A stretch of DNA of 43,345 nucleotides, from assembly GCA_900541785.1 (NCBI GenBank), contig UQKY01000014.1, positions 1 to 43,345 of the forward strand. Direction: 5' to 3'. This DNA is from an uncultured Collinsella sp. GTDB taxonomy: Bacteria; Actinomycetota; Coriobacteriia; Coriobacteriales; Coriobacteriaceae. A program made the position numbers and the translations under genes. Positions 7,170 through 17,015 of this stretch are shown piece by piece (within the stretch, counting starts at the first letter, position 1; each line of letters begins with the position of its first letter). Below the pieces are notes generated by a model. It saw nothing but the letters and a program-made list of their open reading frames with translations. It was not told the DNA's origin and did no database searches.

Positions 7170-8627
7170 TTACGCAGCAAGGCGCTTGAGGACGTCGATG
7201 AGCAGCTCGTAGAAGCGCTCGGCAGAAGCGAGCTCCATGCTCTCGTCCGGGGTGTGGACATCGGAGAGCGTCGGGCCCACGGCGATGGCGTCCAGGCCGT
7301 GCAGGGCCTCGGCAAATAGGCCGCACTCAAGGCCGGCGTGAATGGACTCGATGCGCAGCTCGGAGCCAAAGAGCTCGCGATAGCTCTCGACAAAGACGTC
7401 GCGAACCGGCGAATGCTCAGCATAGCTCCAGCCGGGATACTCAAACTCAAACTTGGCGTCAAAGCCCAGGACATCGGCCAGCGTCTGCAGGCGGTCCTTG
7501 AACTCGTTCTGCAGCGAGGTGATCGAGGAGCGCGGTGACAGCATGATCTTGACCTCGTCGTCAGAAGTGGCAACCACACCGATGTTGGAGGAAACCTCGA
7601 CGGAGCCGTCGGTGGCGACGTTGCGGCGAATCACGCCGTTAGGGGCAAGACGCAGGGCGCGAATGAGGGCAAGCGCGGACTTCTGGTCCATGGCCTCGAC
7701 CTCGGCGTCGTCGGCAATCTCGACGGTGCAGGTAAAGCCGGGGTCGAAGACCTCGAGCTCGGCAGTGACGTCGGCGATGATGCCCTTTGCGATCTGGGCC
7801 GCGGCCTCGGCGGCAGCGTGGTCGGCGTAGACCAGAACAGCCTTGCACTCACGGTTGATGGCGTTGTCCTTGGTGCCGCCGTTAAAGCTAACGATGGCGG
7901 GCTCGCCGGCAACCATCAGGCGGTCGATGATGCGGGCCATGATGAGGTTGCCGTTGCCGCGCTCCAGATTGATATCGCTGCCGGAGTGGCCGCCCAGCAG
8001 GCCGGAGATGTCGAGCGTGAGGGTGCTACCGGCCTTGTGCTCGCGCGCGATCGGGCAGGTGTAGGTAACGACGACGCCGCCGGCACAGCTGACGGTGGCA
8101 ACGCCCTCTTCCTCGGAGTCGAGGTTAATCATGGTGCGGGCGCTAATCTGGGACTTGTCGAGCGTCTCGGCGCCGACCAGGCCAGTCTCCTCGTCGGTGG
8201 TGAATACGCACTCGAGGGCCGGATGAGCAATCGAATCGTCGTTGAGCACGGTAAGCATAAGCGCGACGGCGATACCATTGTCGGCGCCCAGAGTGGTGCC
8301 GTTAGCGGTGAGGACACCGTCCTTGACGACCAAGTCGATACCGTCGGTCGTAAAGTCGTGCTCGACGGAACCCAGCTTGTCACACACCATGTCGATGTGA
8401 CCCTGCAGCATTACGGTCGGGGCATTCTCGGCGCCGGCAGATGCGGGCTTGCGAATGATGACGTTGTAGACCTCGTCCTGATACACATCGAGGCCGCGCT
8501 CCTTGGCAAACGCAACCAGGAAATCGCTGATGCCCTTCTCGTTGCCAGACCCACGGGGGATCGCGCTGACCTCCTCAAAGAAATGGAACAGCTGAGCGGG
8601 CTCGTAGCCGGTAATCTTGTAGTCCAT
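7170..8627 (-). CDS. pepD: Aminoacyl-histidine dipeptidase (M20 peptidase PepD)
   Basis: Cytosolic zinc dipeptidase of the M20 family, cleaving Xaa-His and other dipeptides. The 485 residues match PepD (E. coli 485). Conserved parts include EEVSAIPRGSGNEKGISDFL near the N-terminus, the metal site LQGHIDMVCDK (HxD) near residue 80, TLGADNGIAVA (bridging Asp), TTDEETGLVGA (general-base Glu and metal Glu), and the late HAGLECGLF metal histidine. The ATG at 8627 has a strong CCAAGGAGG site; a longer in-frame start at 8732 lacks one. It is monocistronic, with its own terminator. A candidate -10, TATACA, lies about 60 bases before the start. Confidence 0.95.
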   Translation of the reverse strand: MDYKITGYEPAQLFHFFEEVSAIPRGSGNEKGISDFLVAFAKERGLDVYQDEVYNVIIRKPASAGAENAPTVMLQGHIDMVCDKLGSVEHDFTTDGIDLVVKDGVLTANGTTLGADNGIAVALMLTVLNDDSIAHPALECVFTTDEETGLVGAETLDKSQISARTMINLDSEEEGVATVSCAGGVVVTYTCPIAREHKAGSTLTLDISGLLGGHSGSDINLERGNGNLIMARIIDRLMVAGEPAIVSFNGGTKDNAINRECKAVLVYADHAAAEAAAQIAKGIIADVTAELEVFDPGFTCTVEIADDAEVEAMDQKSALALIRALRLAPNGVIRRNVATDGSVEVSSNIGVVATSDDEVKIMLSPRSSITSLQNEFKDRLQTLADVLGFDAKFEFEYPGWSYAEHSPVRDVFVESYRELFGSELRIESIHAGLECGLFAEALHGLDAIAVGPTLSDVHTPDESMELASAERFYELLIDVLKRLAA

Positions 8628-8784
8628 GGTGCCTCCTTGGCGCAACTGGTTAGACAGTAAGACATGCGACTTGTATATTCCCAGACTTTGCGTGCATAAA
8701 CCAGTCGAAAACGCCGAGCGCCCTCGCATCATCGGCTAACGGTGGATCGCATAGCGTAACGGTCACAACTTCCGCAGCTCTACA

Positions 8785-8816
8785 AATCGAGGCGCCCTTG
8801 CCAGAGCGCCTCGATT
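8785..8816 (-). terminator. Probable clpC terminator
   Basis: An 11-bp perfect stem (arm AATCGAGGCGC, 8785-8795 with 8806-8816) and 10-base loop, 26 bases past the clpC stop. The minus-strand tail TTGTAG is only weakly T-rich. Confidence 0.65.
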
Positions 8817-8841
8817 GCACAGATCAAATTGTCGCCACGCC

Positions 8842-11484
8842 CTACAGCGCGCCGGAACCGGCTTGCATCATGCCGCCGGGGCCCGAGGTCACGCCGCCGC
8901 TCACGGGCGCGGCGTTTCCGGTGTGCGGCGCTGCCGGGGCGGTATCGCCACCGAGCGTGCCCGCCGGACGCGGTGCCGGAATCTCGCCCGTGCCGTGGCT
9001 AAAGACAAACTTGCCATCGGCCACGTCGCACAGGACGGTATCGCCCTCGCCCCACTCGCCGGCCAGAAGCTCCTCGGACAGCGGGTCCTCGATGAGCTTT
9101 TGGATGGCACGGCGCAGCGGACGCGCACCGTTGGTGAGGTCGGTGCCCTCGGCCACGATCTTGTCATAGGCCGCATCGGTGAGCTTGATGTTCATGCCGT
9201 TGGCAATCAAACGCTGACGCAGGTCGTCCACCAGCAGGTGAGCGATCTTGGTGAGATTCTCGCCCGAGAGCTTCTGGAACACCACGATGTCGTCGATACG
9301 GTTGAGCAGCTCGGGGCGGAACAGGCGCTTGAGCTCGCCCATCGCGCGACCACGGATCTCACTCGACGTGAGACCCTGCTCGCCGGTGGTGCCAAAGCCA
9401 ACGCTCGCATCCTGCGCAATCTCGCGGGCGCCCACGTTGGACGTCATGATGATCACGGTGTTGCGGAAGTCGACCGTCTTGCCCTGGCTATCGGTCAGGC
9501 GGCCCTCCTCCAGCACCTGCAGCAAGATGTTGAAGATATCGGGGTGCGCCTTCTCGATCTCGTCGAACAGCACGACCGAGTACGGGTGACGACGAACGGC
9601 CTTGGTGAGCTGGCCGCCCTCGTCGTGGCCCACGTAACCCGGAGGGCTACCGATGAGCTTGGAGACCTCGAACTCGCTACCGAACTCGGACATGTCGAAG
9701 CTGATGAGCGCATCCTTGCTGCCAAAGAGATACTCGGCGAGCGTCTTGGCGAGCTCGGTCTTGCCCGTGCCGGTGGGACCCAGGAAGATAAAGCTGCCGC
9801 CGGGGCGACGCGGGTCCTTGAGCGGCGAGCGGCTGCGACGCACGGCCTTGGCAACTGCCTCGACAGCCTCATCCTGACCGATGACGCGCGTCTTGAGCAC
9901 GCTTTCGGCTTGCAGCAGGCGACGGCTCTCGCTCTCGGTAAGCGAGGACACCGGCACGCCCGAAGTCACGGACACGATATCGGCGATCTGACTCACATCG
10001 ATGGTGAGCGGACTGGCGTCGAGCTCGGCGGTCCAAGCGGCCTTGGCCTCGGCGAGCTCAATCTCGGCGGCCTTCTGCTGCTCGGTGATCTCGGCGGCCT
10101 TGTTCATGTCGTCGCTCTCGGTGGCCTCCTGCGCGGCGGCCTTGAGCTCCTCTATGCGATGCTCGGCCTCGCGCACCGGCTCGGGCGCACGATTCGCGGC
10201 GATGCGAGCGCGGGCACCGGCCTCGTCGATGAGGTCGATGGCCTTATCGGGCAGGAAGCGATCCTGGATGTAGCGGTTGGAAAGGTTCGCGGCGGCCTCG
10301 ATAGCACCCTGCGTATAGCGCACATGGTGGTGCTCCTCGTAGCGCGGCTTGAGCGCGGTCAGGATCTTGACCGTGTCCTCGACGCTCGGCTCCTCGACAT
10401 CGATGGTCTGGAAGCGACGCTCGAAGGCCGGGTCCTTGGTGAGGTACTTGCGGAATTCCTCGGCCGTGGTGGCGCCGATAATCTGGAAGGCACCGCGCGC
10501 GAGCACGGGCTTGAGCATGGAGCTCGCGTCGATGGAGCCCTCGGCAGAACCGGCACCGATGATGGTGTGCATCTCGTCAATAAACAGGATGACGTCGTCA
10601 GCCTCGGTGGCCTCCTGGATCACGTTCTTGAGGCGCTCCTCAAACTCACCGCGATACTTGGCGCCCGCAACGAGGCCCGGCAGGTCGAGCGTCCAGATGT
10701 TCTGGTTCATGAGGTTCTCGGGCACATTGCCGGCAGCGATCTGCTGCGCCAGGCCCTCGACGATGGCCGTCTTGCCCACGCCGGGATCGCCCAGGATAAG
10801 CGGGTTGTTCTTGGTGCGGCGCGAAAGGATCTCCATCATACGCTGGACTTCCTTTTCGCGGCCAATCACGGGATCGAGCTCGCCATCGCGCGCCTTCTGC
10901 GTGAGGTTGGTCGCGAACTGCTTAAGCGTATCGGTGCCACTCCCCTTTTGCTGAGAGGCATCCGAGCCGCTAAAGAACGGCAGGCCCGCACCGGGACGAC
11001 CAGCACCGGCGCCGGCGAGCGGACGCTTCTTGTCCTGGTCCTTGGCGGTGAGTTTCTCGATAGCCTTTTTGATAGAGGCGGACGACACACCCAGGCGCAT
11101 GAGGATGTCCATGGCCATGCCGTTGCCCTCTTCGACGATGCCGATCAGCAAGTGCTCGGTCGACACGTAGGTCTGGTTGTTCTCGCGCGCCACGCGGAAT
11201 GAACGCTCCATCACGCTAATGACGAGCGGCGTAAAGGCGAGCTTGGCCGCCTCGGTCTCCTCGCTGGGCTCGGGAACCGTGGTCTGGACCTCTTTGAGAG
11301 TATCCATGATGTCATCGTAGGAGATGTCGAGCGAACGCAGTGCCTCGGCGGCAATGCCCTCGTCCTCCTTGGCAAGCGCGAGCAGCAGGTGCTCGGTGCC
11401 CACCTTATTTGAATGAAGATCGAGCGCCTCTTGCTTGGCCATGGACATGACCTTACGCGCACGATCGGTAAATCTATCTAACAT
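8842..11484 (-). CDS. clpC: ATP-dependent Clp protease ATPase subunit ClpC
   Basis: Class I Hsp100 unfoldase that feeds substrates to ClpP. The 880-residue protein starts MLDRFTDRARKVM behind AAGGAAACGAGC; an upstream in-frame start at 11517 lacks support. Two Clp-N repeats fill residues ~1-145. D1 has Walker A GDPGVGKTA (222-230), Walker B VILFIDEMHT, and a middle domain of alternating charged helices (HRIEELKAAAQEATESDDMN). D2 has Walker A GPTGTGKTELAK, FDMSEF and the sensor region. The C-terminal ~45 residues are a Gly/Pro/Ala-rich tail that looks disordered. ClpC family members often need an adaptor such as McsB or MecA; none is encoded nearby, and no ctsR or mcsAB precedes it. Confidence 0.96.
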   Translation of the reverse strand: MLDRFTDRARKVMSMAKQEALDLHSNKVGTEHLLLALAKEDEGIAAEALRSLDISYDDIMDTLKEVQTTVPEPSEETEAAKLAFTPLVISVMERSFRVARENNQTYVSTEHLLIGIVEEGNGMAMDILMRLGVSSASIKKAIEKLTAKDQDKKRPLAGAGAGRPGAGLPFFSGSDASQQKGSGTDTLKQFATNLTQKARDGELDPVIGREKEVQRMMEILSRRTKNNPLILGDPGVGKTAIVEGLAQQIAAGNVPENLMNQNIWTLDLPGLVAGAKYRGEFEERLKNVIQEATEADDVILFIDEMHTIIGAGSAEGSIDASSMLKPVLARGAFQIIGATTAEEFRKYLTKDPAFERRFQTIDVEEPSVEDTVKILTALKPRYEEHHHVRYTQGAIEAAANLSNRYIQDRFLPDKAIDLIDEAGARARIAANRAPEPVREAEHRIEELKAAAQEATESDDMNKAAEITEQQKAAEIELAEAKAAWTAELDASPLTIDVSQIADIVSVTSGVPVSSLTESESRRLLQAESVLKTRVIGQDEAVEAVAKAVRRSRSPLKDPRRPGGSFIFLGPTGTGKTELAKTLAEYLFGSKDALISFDMSEFGSEFEVSKLIGSPPGYVGHDEGGQLTKAVRRHPYSVVLFDEIEKAHPDIFNILLQVLEEGRLTDSQGKTVDFRNTVIIMTSNVGAREIAQDASVGFGTTGEQGLTSSEIRGRAMGELKRLFRPELLNRIDDIVVFQKLSGENLTKIAHLLVDDLRQRLIANGMNIKLTDAAYDKIVAEGTDLTNGARPLRRAIQKLIEDPLSEELLAGEWGEGDTVLCDVADGKFVFSHGTGEIPAPRPAGTLGGDTAPAAPHTGNAAPVSGGVTSGPGGMMQAGSGAL

Positions 11485-11623
11485 GCTCGTTTCCTTACAT
11501 GAGTTCATCGAAATCAAAACGCCCGCCCGTCGGCGGCGCTTTTGTCTCTTTACCCACAGGTCGTCTATGTTAACAGCTGGAGGAATATCTATAAACCCGG
11601 CTCACATGAATGCAGGTTATGAC

Positions 11624-11651
11624 CGCATCGCGGGACTTACCGCGCGATGCG
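11624..11651 (-). other. Hairpin downstream of tetR
   Basis: A perfect 9-bp stem (CGCATCGCG / CGCGATGCG, 11624-11632 with 11643-11651) in the 192-base gap between tetR and clpC. It could end tetR transcription or sit in the clpC leader; there is no T-tract, so its role is open. Confidence 0.4.
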
Positions 11652-11676
11652 CGACGGGCGCCCCGCAAGAGAAACC

Positions 11677-12366
11677 CTAGACGTCTTTCACCACGTCGGG
11701 ACTCGTCGCACGCGATGCGCGATAGGCATCGGCCTCCTTGGAGACGCGTTCGAGCAGCTCGGATGTATCGACGCCCTCGACTTGCGCGACCGTTTCAACC
11801 GTCTGCATGGCGACCGCCCTCAGGTACGCGCACGCGCTGTCCCCCAGCTGCTCGAGGTCTATCTCCTCGCCGCCCTCCCGGGCAAAGCCGACCGCCATCA
11901 CAAAGCCCATGATGCCCGAGACCAGAAAGCCCACCGCAAAGCTCGAATCTGCCTTGAGCTCTTCTCCGTCAGGGTGGACGATCTCTCTCACGCGGTCGAT
12001 GATGATCGTATGGATGCCCTGCACGACCTGCTCGGCGGCACCCGCCCTCATGGTGATGACGATGCGCCGCAGCAGGCAGCGGACGTCGCGCCGGTCGAAC
12101 GCCGAAAGGTCGCCCTCGCTCGAAAAATGCCAGAGGGCATCGGTGATAAGCTCGTTATCCTGCAGCAGCTGGGTCATGGCGATGGCGACGAGTTCATCGA
12201 AATCGTGAAAATAGTAGTAAAACGTTCCGCGATTGCACTGGGCGGCGCGGGTCACCTCGCCAACCGACAGCTCGAAGATGCTGTTGTTCTCGATGAGCTC
12301 CCAAAACGCCTCGATGATACGGGTGCGCGCATCGGGCGCATCGGCGTCCTTACGCGGTCTCGCCAT
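11677..12366 (-). CDS. TetR/AcrR-family transcriptional regulator
   Basis: A 229-residue regulator with an N-terminal TetR helix-turn-helix (residues ~14-60: RTRIIEAFWELIENN, LSVGEVTRAAQCNRGTFYYY, FHDFDELVAIA) and a variable helical ligand domain. The ATG at 12366 has GGTGAGG seven bases upstream and is preferred over an in-frame GTG at 12375. Its start lies inside the 3' end of the large activase gene (17-base overlap), so the two are co-transcribed and probably translationally coupled. The likely target is the perfect 21-bp palindrome at 16839-16859 in front of that operon, giving autorepression. The inducer is unknown; an acyl-CoA or related thioester would fit the partner but is inference. 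Confidence 0.92.
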   Translation of the reverse strand: MARPRKDADAPDARTRIIEAFWELIENNSIFELSVGEVTRAAQCNRGTFYYYFHDFDELVAIAMTQLLQDNELITDALWHFSSEGDLSAFDRRDVRCLLRRIVITMRAGAAEQVVQGIHTIIIDRVREIVHPDGEELKADSSFAVGFLVSGIMGFVMAVGFAREGGEEIDLEQLGDSACAYLRAVAMQTVETVAQVEGVDTSELLERVSKEADAYRASRATSPDVVKDV

Positions 12367-15300
12367 GCGCCTCACCGCACCCCTGCGCCTTGGCGTTCAT
12401 GATGAGCATCTGAAGACGGTTCTCCACGTTGGCGAAGCTCACGTCGGGATCGTAGTCGAGCGGCAGGAACTGCGCCGTGGGATACTGCTCCTTGAGCGCA
12501 TGGATGAGCCCGCGCCCCACGACATGGTTGGGCAGACACCCGAACGGCTGCAGGATCACGAAGTTGCGGCAGCCGCGCTTGGCGTGCTCGAGGATCTCCG
12601 CCGGAATCAGCACGCCCTCGCCCGCATCGAACGTATGGTGCAGGATCTTATCGCTCGCGCGCACGAGCTCGGGCATGCGCGTCGGCGGCTCGTAGAGCGG
12701 GCTCGACGCGCCCAGGCGGTCGCAACGGTCGTGCGCGAGCTCGAACAGGTTGTCCGCCGTGGCGTACCAGGCCTTTTCGGGCAGCGACAGGTCGACGTGG
12801 AACTCGCGCGACTGCGCATGCTTGTAGAAATAGGTCTTGCGGATCACGTCGGTCATGCGCGCCTCGATGACCTCGAGCCCGTTGTCCTCGAGGTAGCGCT
12901 CGATCTCGTGGTTGGCGCCGAGATGGAAATTGAGCAGGTACTCGCCCACGATGAGAACGGTCGGATGCGGGTTCGAGCGGTCGTACGGAACGGCGCCCAT
13001 GATCGCAAGCGCGCGTTTGAAGCCCGTCGCCTGGCCTCTCAGCCCGGAGCGCTCCATGCCCTCGATAACCTCATCGAGCGCGCGGTCGAACGCAGCGTCC
13101 GCCGCGCCCTTCTCGAGCTCGTAGGGACGGATGCGCCTAAGCATGGCCTCGAGGGCATCGATCATGGGAAGACCGTAGGCGATCTGGATGCTCGGGCCAA
13201 GGCCGAGCTTGAAGCCCGGATGCGCATTGTGGGCATCGACGTCGTCGTTGGTGAGCACCGGGACATAGTCGTATCCCGCGTCGTCGAGCGCGCGGCGCAG
13301 CAGGGGCATGTAGTGCGTCAGGCGGCAGTCGCCGATATACTTGCCAGTCACCACGGCGACGTCGTGCGGGTCGTACTTACCGCTCTCGAGTGCCGCGAGC
13401 GCCTCGCCGATCACGATTTGCGCGGGGAAGCAGATGTCGTTGTGCACATAGCGTTTGCCCAGGCGGATGGCATCCTCGCGCCCGATATCAAGGGCCTCGG
13501 CGCGCACGCCCTGATTGCGCATCGCCGCGGTCATGAGCCTGCAGAACGCATGGGAGGTGTTGGGGACCAGCGCGATCTTGTCGTGCCGGTCGCGCTTGGT
13601 GTACTTGACCTTATACGGGTCGTCGAGCGGATGGACCGCGTGCACCCGGGCGCCCTCGGCACGCTCCTCCGCGCGACGACGGTTGACCGACTCGATAAAC
13701 GAACGCACGCGAATGCCCATGGGACCGGCGACGTCGCTCTCATCGAGCTTGATCATCATCGGAACCTTGGAGCCCATCTCGCCCATCATGCGCGCGATCT
13801 CGTCGGTGAGATACGCATCGTGGCCGCAGCCGAAGCTGCCCATCTGCACGAGCTCGAGCTCGGGCGTCGATGCGACGATGACCGCGCACGACAGCATGCG
13901 CGCATGGTAGTTGTTCACGATGTCGATGCGGCTGTTGGAAAGGTCGACGTTGCAGACCCCCGGCACCGCATCGGGCGTCAGCACGGGGATGCCGCGCTCA
14001 GAGAAGAGCTTGGGCAGCCCGTGGTTGACCAGCGGGTCGTTGTGGTACGGGCGCGAAGCGATCACCACCGCGTAGCCGCCGTCCTCGCGCAGGTTCTCGA
14101 GCACCTGCCTGCCGCGCAGCTGCAGCTGGTTCTCAAACGTCTGCTGCGCGCGGTCCGCCTGCTCGGTCGCCTTGGCAACCAGGTCGGCATCGATATCGAA
14201 GGTCTCCTTGCACCACGCCTTGAGCTGGCGGTTTCGGTCGCCCTCGTCGTACCAGTGGAACAGCGGCGTATCGAACGGAACGCCGAAACGCTCCTCCGGG
14301 TTATCGGAATTGCGCATCACGTAGGGGTATCCCTTTACGACGGCGCACATCCACTCGCTGGTAGAGGCGATGTTTTCGGTGGGCACCGTCGTGATGATGG
14401 GCATGAAGATGCGGTCGACGCCGGCGTCGACGAGATTGCGGATGTGCCCGTGGACGAGCTTGGCCGGGAAGCACACGGTGTCGGATGTGACGTGCGCCAG
14501 ACCGCGCTCGTACATCGCCTTGGTGCTGCGTCCCGAGACGCGCACCTTAAAGCCGAGCGTGCTGAAGAACGTCGACCAGAACGGCATGGTGTCCCAGAAC
14601 TCGAGCACACGGGGAATGCCGATCGTGACATCGCGCCCCCCGCAGACGGGAACCGTGGGGCACGACTCGAACAGCAGCTTCTCGCGGTCGACAAAGAGAT
14701 TGGGGGCAGCCGCGGTCCGGTCGCGCCCCGTGCCGGGTGCCTGTGCCTCGCAAGCACCCTGCGGACGCAGCTCCTCCGCCGCGGGAACCTCGCGCACGAG
14801 CTCATCCCATGAGATGGCGCCGCCGCGCGGGCAGCGATTGCCCGTGACGTAAAGCGAGCCGTCGCCAAATGCCACGACCGCGCGCTGGCAGCGGTTGTTG
14901 CACCGACGGCAGGTAACGCCGCCGAACTCGCGATGCTCGAAGCGCTCCACGGCATCGAGCCCGATAAACGACGTGCCGGCGTCGCCCTTGCGGCATTCCT
15001 CGCGCGCGAGCAGGGCGATACCGATAGCGCCCATCAGCCCCGGGTGGGGCGCACGCGTGACGGGTTTGCCCAGATACTGCTCGAATGCGCGCAGCACCGC
15101 GTCGTTTCGGAACGTGCCGCCCTGGACGACGACTTTGTCGCCCAGACGGTTGAGATTTGAAACGCGAATGACCTTGGTGAACACGTTCTCGATAATCGAA
15201 CGGCAGAGACCGGCCATGATGTCGCCCGGACCCTTACCGCGCCGCTGCTCGGATACGACGCTGCTGTTCATGAACACCGTGCAGCGGCTGCCGAGAACGG

Positions 15301-16789
15301 CGGGGGCTTTGGACGAAAATGCCTCGGTCGCGATATCCTCAACGGCTATTCCGAGGTTTTTGGCAAAACCCTCGAGGAACGAGCCGCAGCCCGCAGAGCA
15401 CGCCTCGTTGACGACGATATCGGTCAGCACGCCGTGGTTGAGCCAGATGGCCTTCATATCCTGTCCGCCGATGTCGAGCACGAAGGTCGCATCGGGAACG
15501 CATGCGCACGCGGCGCGGGCGTGCGCGACCGTCTCGACCGTATGGTAGTCGGCGTGGAACGCGCGCGCGAAAAGCTCCTCGCCGTATCCCGTGGTGCCCA
15601 CGGCATCGATCGCAAGCGTGACTCCCGCTGTCTCCCAGCGGTTCTTCAAGCTGACAAGACCCTGTTGGGCGACGTCGAGCGGTCTGCCGTTATTAGACGC
15701 GTAGAACGAATCGACAAGCTCACCCGCCTCATCGACCAGGGCGAACTTGGTCGTCGTGCTCCCCGAATCGATACCGAGCGCCACACGCACCGTCTCTCCG
15801 AGCGCATACGCATCCGGACCCTTTGCCGGCGTCTCTTTGCCATGGCGTGCCGTAAAATCCGCCTGCTCGGCAGGTGTGGCAAAAAAGGGCTGGGCAAGAC
15901 GTCCCTCCCCGCTTGCGGGCGCGACCGTCTCGAGCTTATCCAGCCGGACAAAAGCGTCGGGAAGGTCGATCGGTTGGGACGATGCGAACATGTCGGTCAG
16001 CGACAGGGCGGTACCGCGCGCGACCATGATCTGCGGATCGCGCGGGACGATAACCTGATCGTCCGATAGATTCAGTTGCTCCCGGAACACGCGGACCAGC
16101 GTGGGGTTGTAGGCGAGCGTACCGCCCTCGAAGATTACCGGCGGCTCGATGTCGATACCCTGGGCCAGACCGCCGATCGTTTGGCGGGCGACCGCGTGAA
16201 GCGCCGAAAGCGCCAGGTCGGTGGTAGGAATGCCCTCGTTGAGCAGCGGCTGGATATCGGTCTTTGCGTACACGCCGCAGCGGCCCGAGACCTCGTGGAC
16301 GGTCGTTCCCCGGCTTGCGAGCTGCTCGAACTCGCCCGATTCGGTGCCGACCCCCATGAGCTTTGCCATCTCGTCGATAAATGCACCGGTACCGCCTGCG
16401 CACGAGCCGTTCATGCGCATGTCGGCAACCTCGATGTCTCCCTTATCGTTGGTGCGGAAGAAGATCATCTTGGCGTCTTGGCCGCCCAGCTCGATGGCGC
16501 AGCGCGTCTGCGGATAGAACCTGCTGATCGCGAGCGCGTTGGCGACCACCTCCTGAACGTACGAGGCGCCCAGCGCGGTCGCGATATCGCGCGCACCCGA
16601 GCCGGTCACCGCAACGCGCAGCGACTCATGGGGAAAGCGCTCGGCGAGCTCGCCGAGCATGGCGCGCACGCTCGCTGTCTGACACGCCCCGTGGCGGCGA
16701 TATCCCCACCACGCCTCGGTCATATCCTCGTGCATCGCGTAAACTTTGGTCGTCGTCGACCCTACGTCCAGTCCTACTAGCAACGCCAT
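12350..16789 (-). CDS. Giant 2-hydroxyacyl-CoA dehydratase activase-like fusion protein
   Basis: A 1479-residue cytoplasmic protein joining two BadF/HgdC-type ATPase domains, a DUF2229 region and an HgdB-like segment. ATPase 1 starts LLVGLDVGSTTTKVYA, with LGGQDAKMI (101-109), NGSCAGGTGAF (127-137) and SGRCGVYAKTD (168-178); Cys130 and Cys171 match Fe-S ligands of HgdC-type activators. ATPase 2 repeats this with GIDSGSTTTKF (339-349), GGQDMKAIW, NEACSAGCGSF (461-471) and GSRCTVF (500-506). A cysteine knot follows (CRRCNNRC 627-634, GNRCPRGG 650-657), then DUF2229 (FESCPTVPVCGGRDV; TSDTVCFPAKLVHGH). The last third has KRYVHNDICFPAQIVIGEAL and YIGDCRLTHYMPLL. Activators drive ATP-dependent electron transfer to radical dehydratases, but the substrate of this fused type is unknown to me. 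It is co-transcribed with the overlapping tetR. Confidence 0.85.
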   Translation of the reverse strand: MALLVGLDVGSTTTKVYAMHEDMTEAWWGYRRHGACQTASVRAMLGELAERFPHESLRVAVTGSGARDIATALGASYVQEVVANALAISRFYPQTRCAIELGGQDAKMIFFRTNDKGDIEVADMRMNGSCAGGTGAFIDEMAKLMGVGTESGEFEQLASRGTTVHEVSGRCGVYAKTDIQPLLNEGIPTTDLALSALHAVARQTIGGLAQGIDIEPPVIFEGGTLAYNPTLVRVFREQLNLSDDQVIVPRDPQIMVARGTALSLTDMFASSQPIDLPDAFVRLDKLETVAPASGEGRLAQPFFATPAEQADFTARHGKETPAKGPDAYALGETVRVALGIDSGSTTTKFALVDEAGELVDSFYASNNGRPLDVAQQGLVSLKNRWETAGVTLAIDAVGTTGYGEELFARAFHADYHTVETVAHARAACACVPDATFVLDIGGQDMKAIWLNHGVLTDIVVNEACSAGCGSFLEGFAKNLGIAVEDIATEAFSSKAPAVLGSRCTVFMNSSVVSEQRRGKGPGDIMAGLCRSIIENVFTKVIRVSNLNRLGDKVVVQGGTFRNDAVLRAFEQYLGKPVTRAPHPGLMGAIGIALLAREECRKGDAGTSFIGLDAVERFEHREFGGVTCRRCNNRCQRAVVAFGDGSLYVTGNRCPRGGAISWDELVREVPAAEELRPQGACEAQAPGTGRDRTAAAPNLFVDREKLLFESCPTVPVCGGRDVTIGIPRVLEFWDTMPFWSTFFSTLGFKVRVSGRSTKAMYERGLAHVTSDTVCFPAKLVHGHIRNLVDAGVDRIFMPIITTVPTENIASTSEWMCAVVKGYPYVMRNSDNPEERFGVPFDTPLFHWYDEGDRNRQLKAWCKETFDIDADLVAKATEQADRAQQTFENQLQLRGRQVLENLREDGGYAVVIASRPYHNDPLVNHGLPKLFSERGIPVLTPDAVPGVCNVDLSNSRIDIVNNYHARMLSCAVIVASTPELELVQMGSFGCGHDAYLTDEIARMMGEMGSKVPMMIKLDESDVAGPMGIRVRSFIESVNRRRAEERAEGARVHAVHPLDDPYKVKYTKRDRHDKIALVPNTSHAFCRLMTAAMRNQGVRAEALDIGREDAIRLGKRYVHNDICFPAQIVIGEALAALESGKYDPHDVAVVTGKYIGDCRLTHYMPLLRRALDDAGYDYVPVLTNDDVDAHNAHPGFKLGLGPSIQIAYGLPMIDALEAMLRRIRPYELEKGAADAAFDRALDEVIEGMERSGLRGQATGFKRALAIMGAVPYDRSNPHPTVLIVGEYLLNFHLGANHEIERYLEDNGLEVIEARMTDVIRKTYFYKHAQSREFHVDLSLPEKAWYATADNLFELAHDRCDRLGASSPLYEPPTRMPELVRASDKILHHTFDAGEGVLIPAEILEHAKRGCRNFVILQPFGCLPNHVVGRGLIHALKEQYPTAQFLPLDYDPDVSFANVENRLQMLIMNAKAQGCGEAHGETA

Positions 16790-16838
16790 AATGCTCCGTC
16801 TCTCGCATTTTTCCTGCTAGAGATATACCACTCCACGT

Positions 16839-16859
16839 AATACAACAGACTGTTGTATT
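16839..16859 (-). promoter_or_regulatory. Perfect 21-bp palindrome, likely TetR operator
   Basis: Arms AATACAACAG and CTGTTGTATT flank a single central A, about 50 bases before the activase ATG. On the minus strand a -10-like TATATC lies just downstream, so the site sits in the promoter region. The size and symmetry fit TetR-family operators. Assigning it to the TetR encoded at 11677-12366 is inference from operon structure. Confidence 0.75.
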
Positions 16860-16871
16860 TAAACTCCGTAT

Positions 16872-16904
16872 AAAAAGCGGCTGCCGAAACGCTTCAGCAG
16901 CCGC
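16872..16904 (-). terminator. Intrinsic terminator downstream of the DUF2798 gene
   Basis: An 8-bp stem (GCGGCTGC / GCAGCCGC, 16877-16884 with 16897-16904) followed on the minus strand by TTTTTATA. It lies 166 bases past the DUF2798 stop and just upstream of the activase operator, insulating the two units. Confidence 0.82.
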
Positions 16905-17015
16905 CGAATGCACCAACAGATTGTCTGCGCGCTAGCACGTCGGGCAACGGAGCAGCACGGGCCCTCCGGTCATGCGCACCGCTCGCGCCCGCGATGTCGC
17001 CGAGCGAGCTATCCA

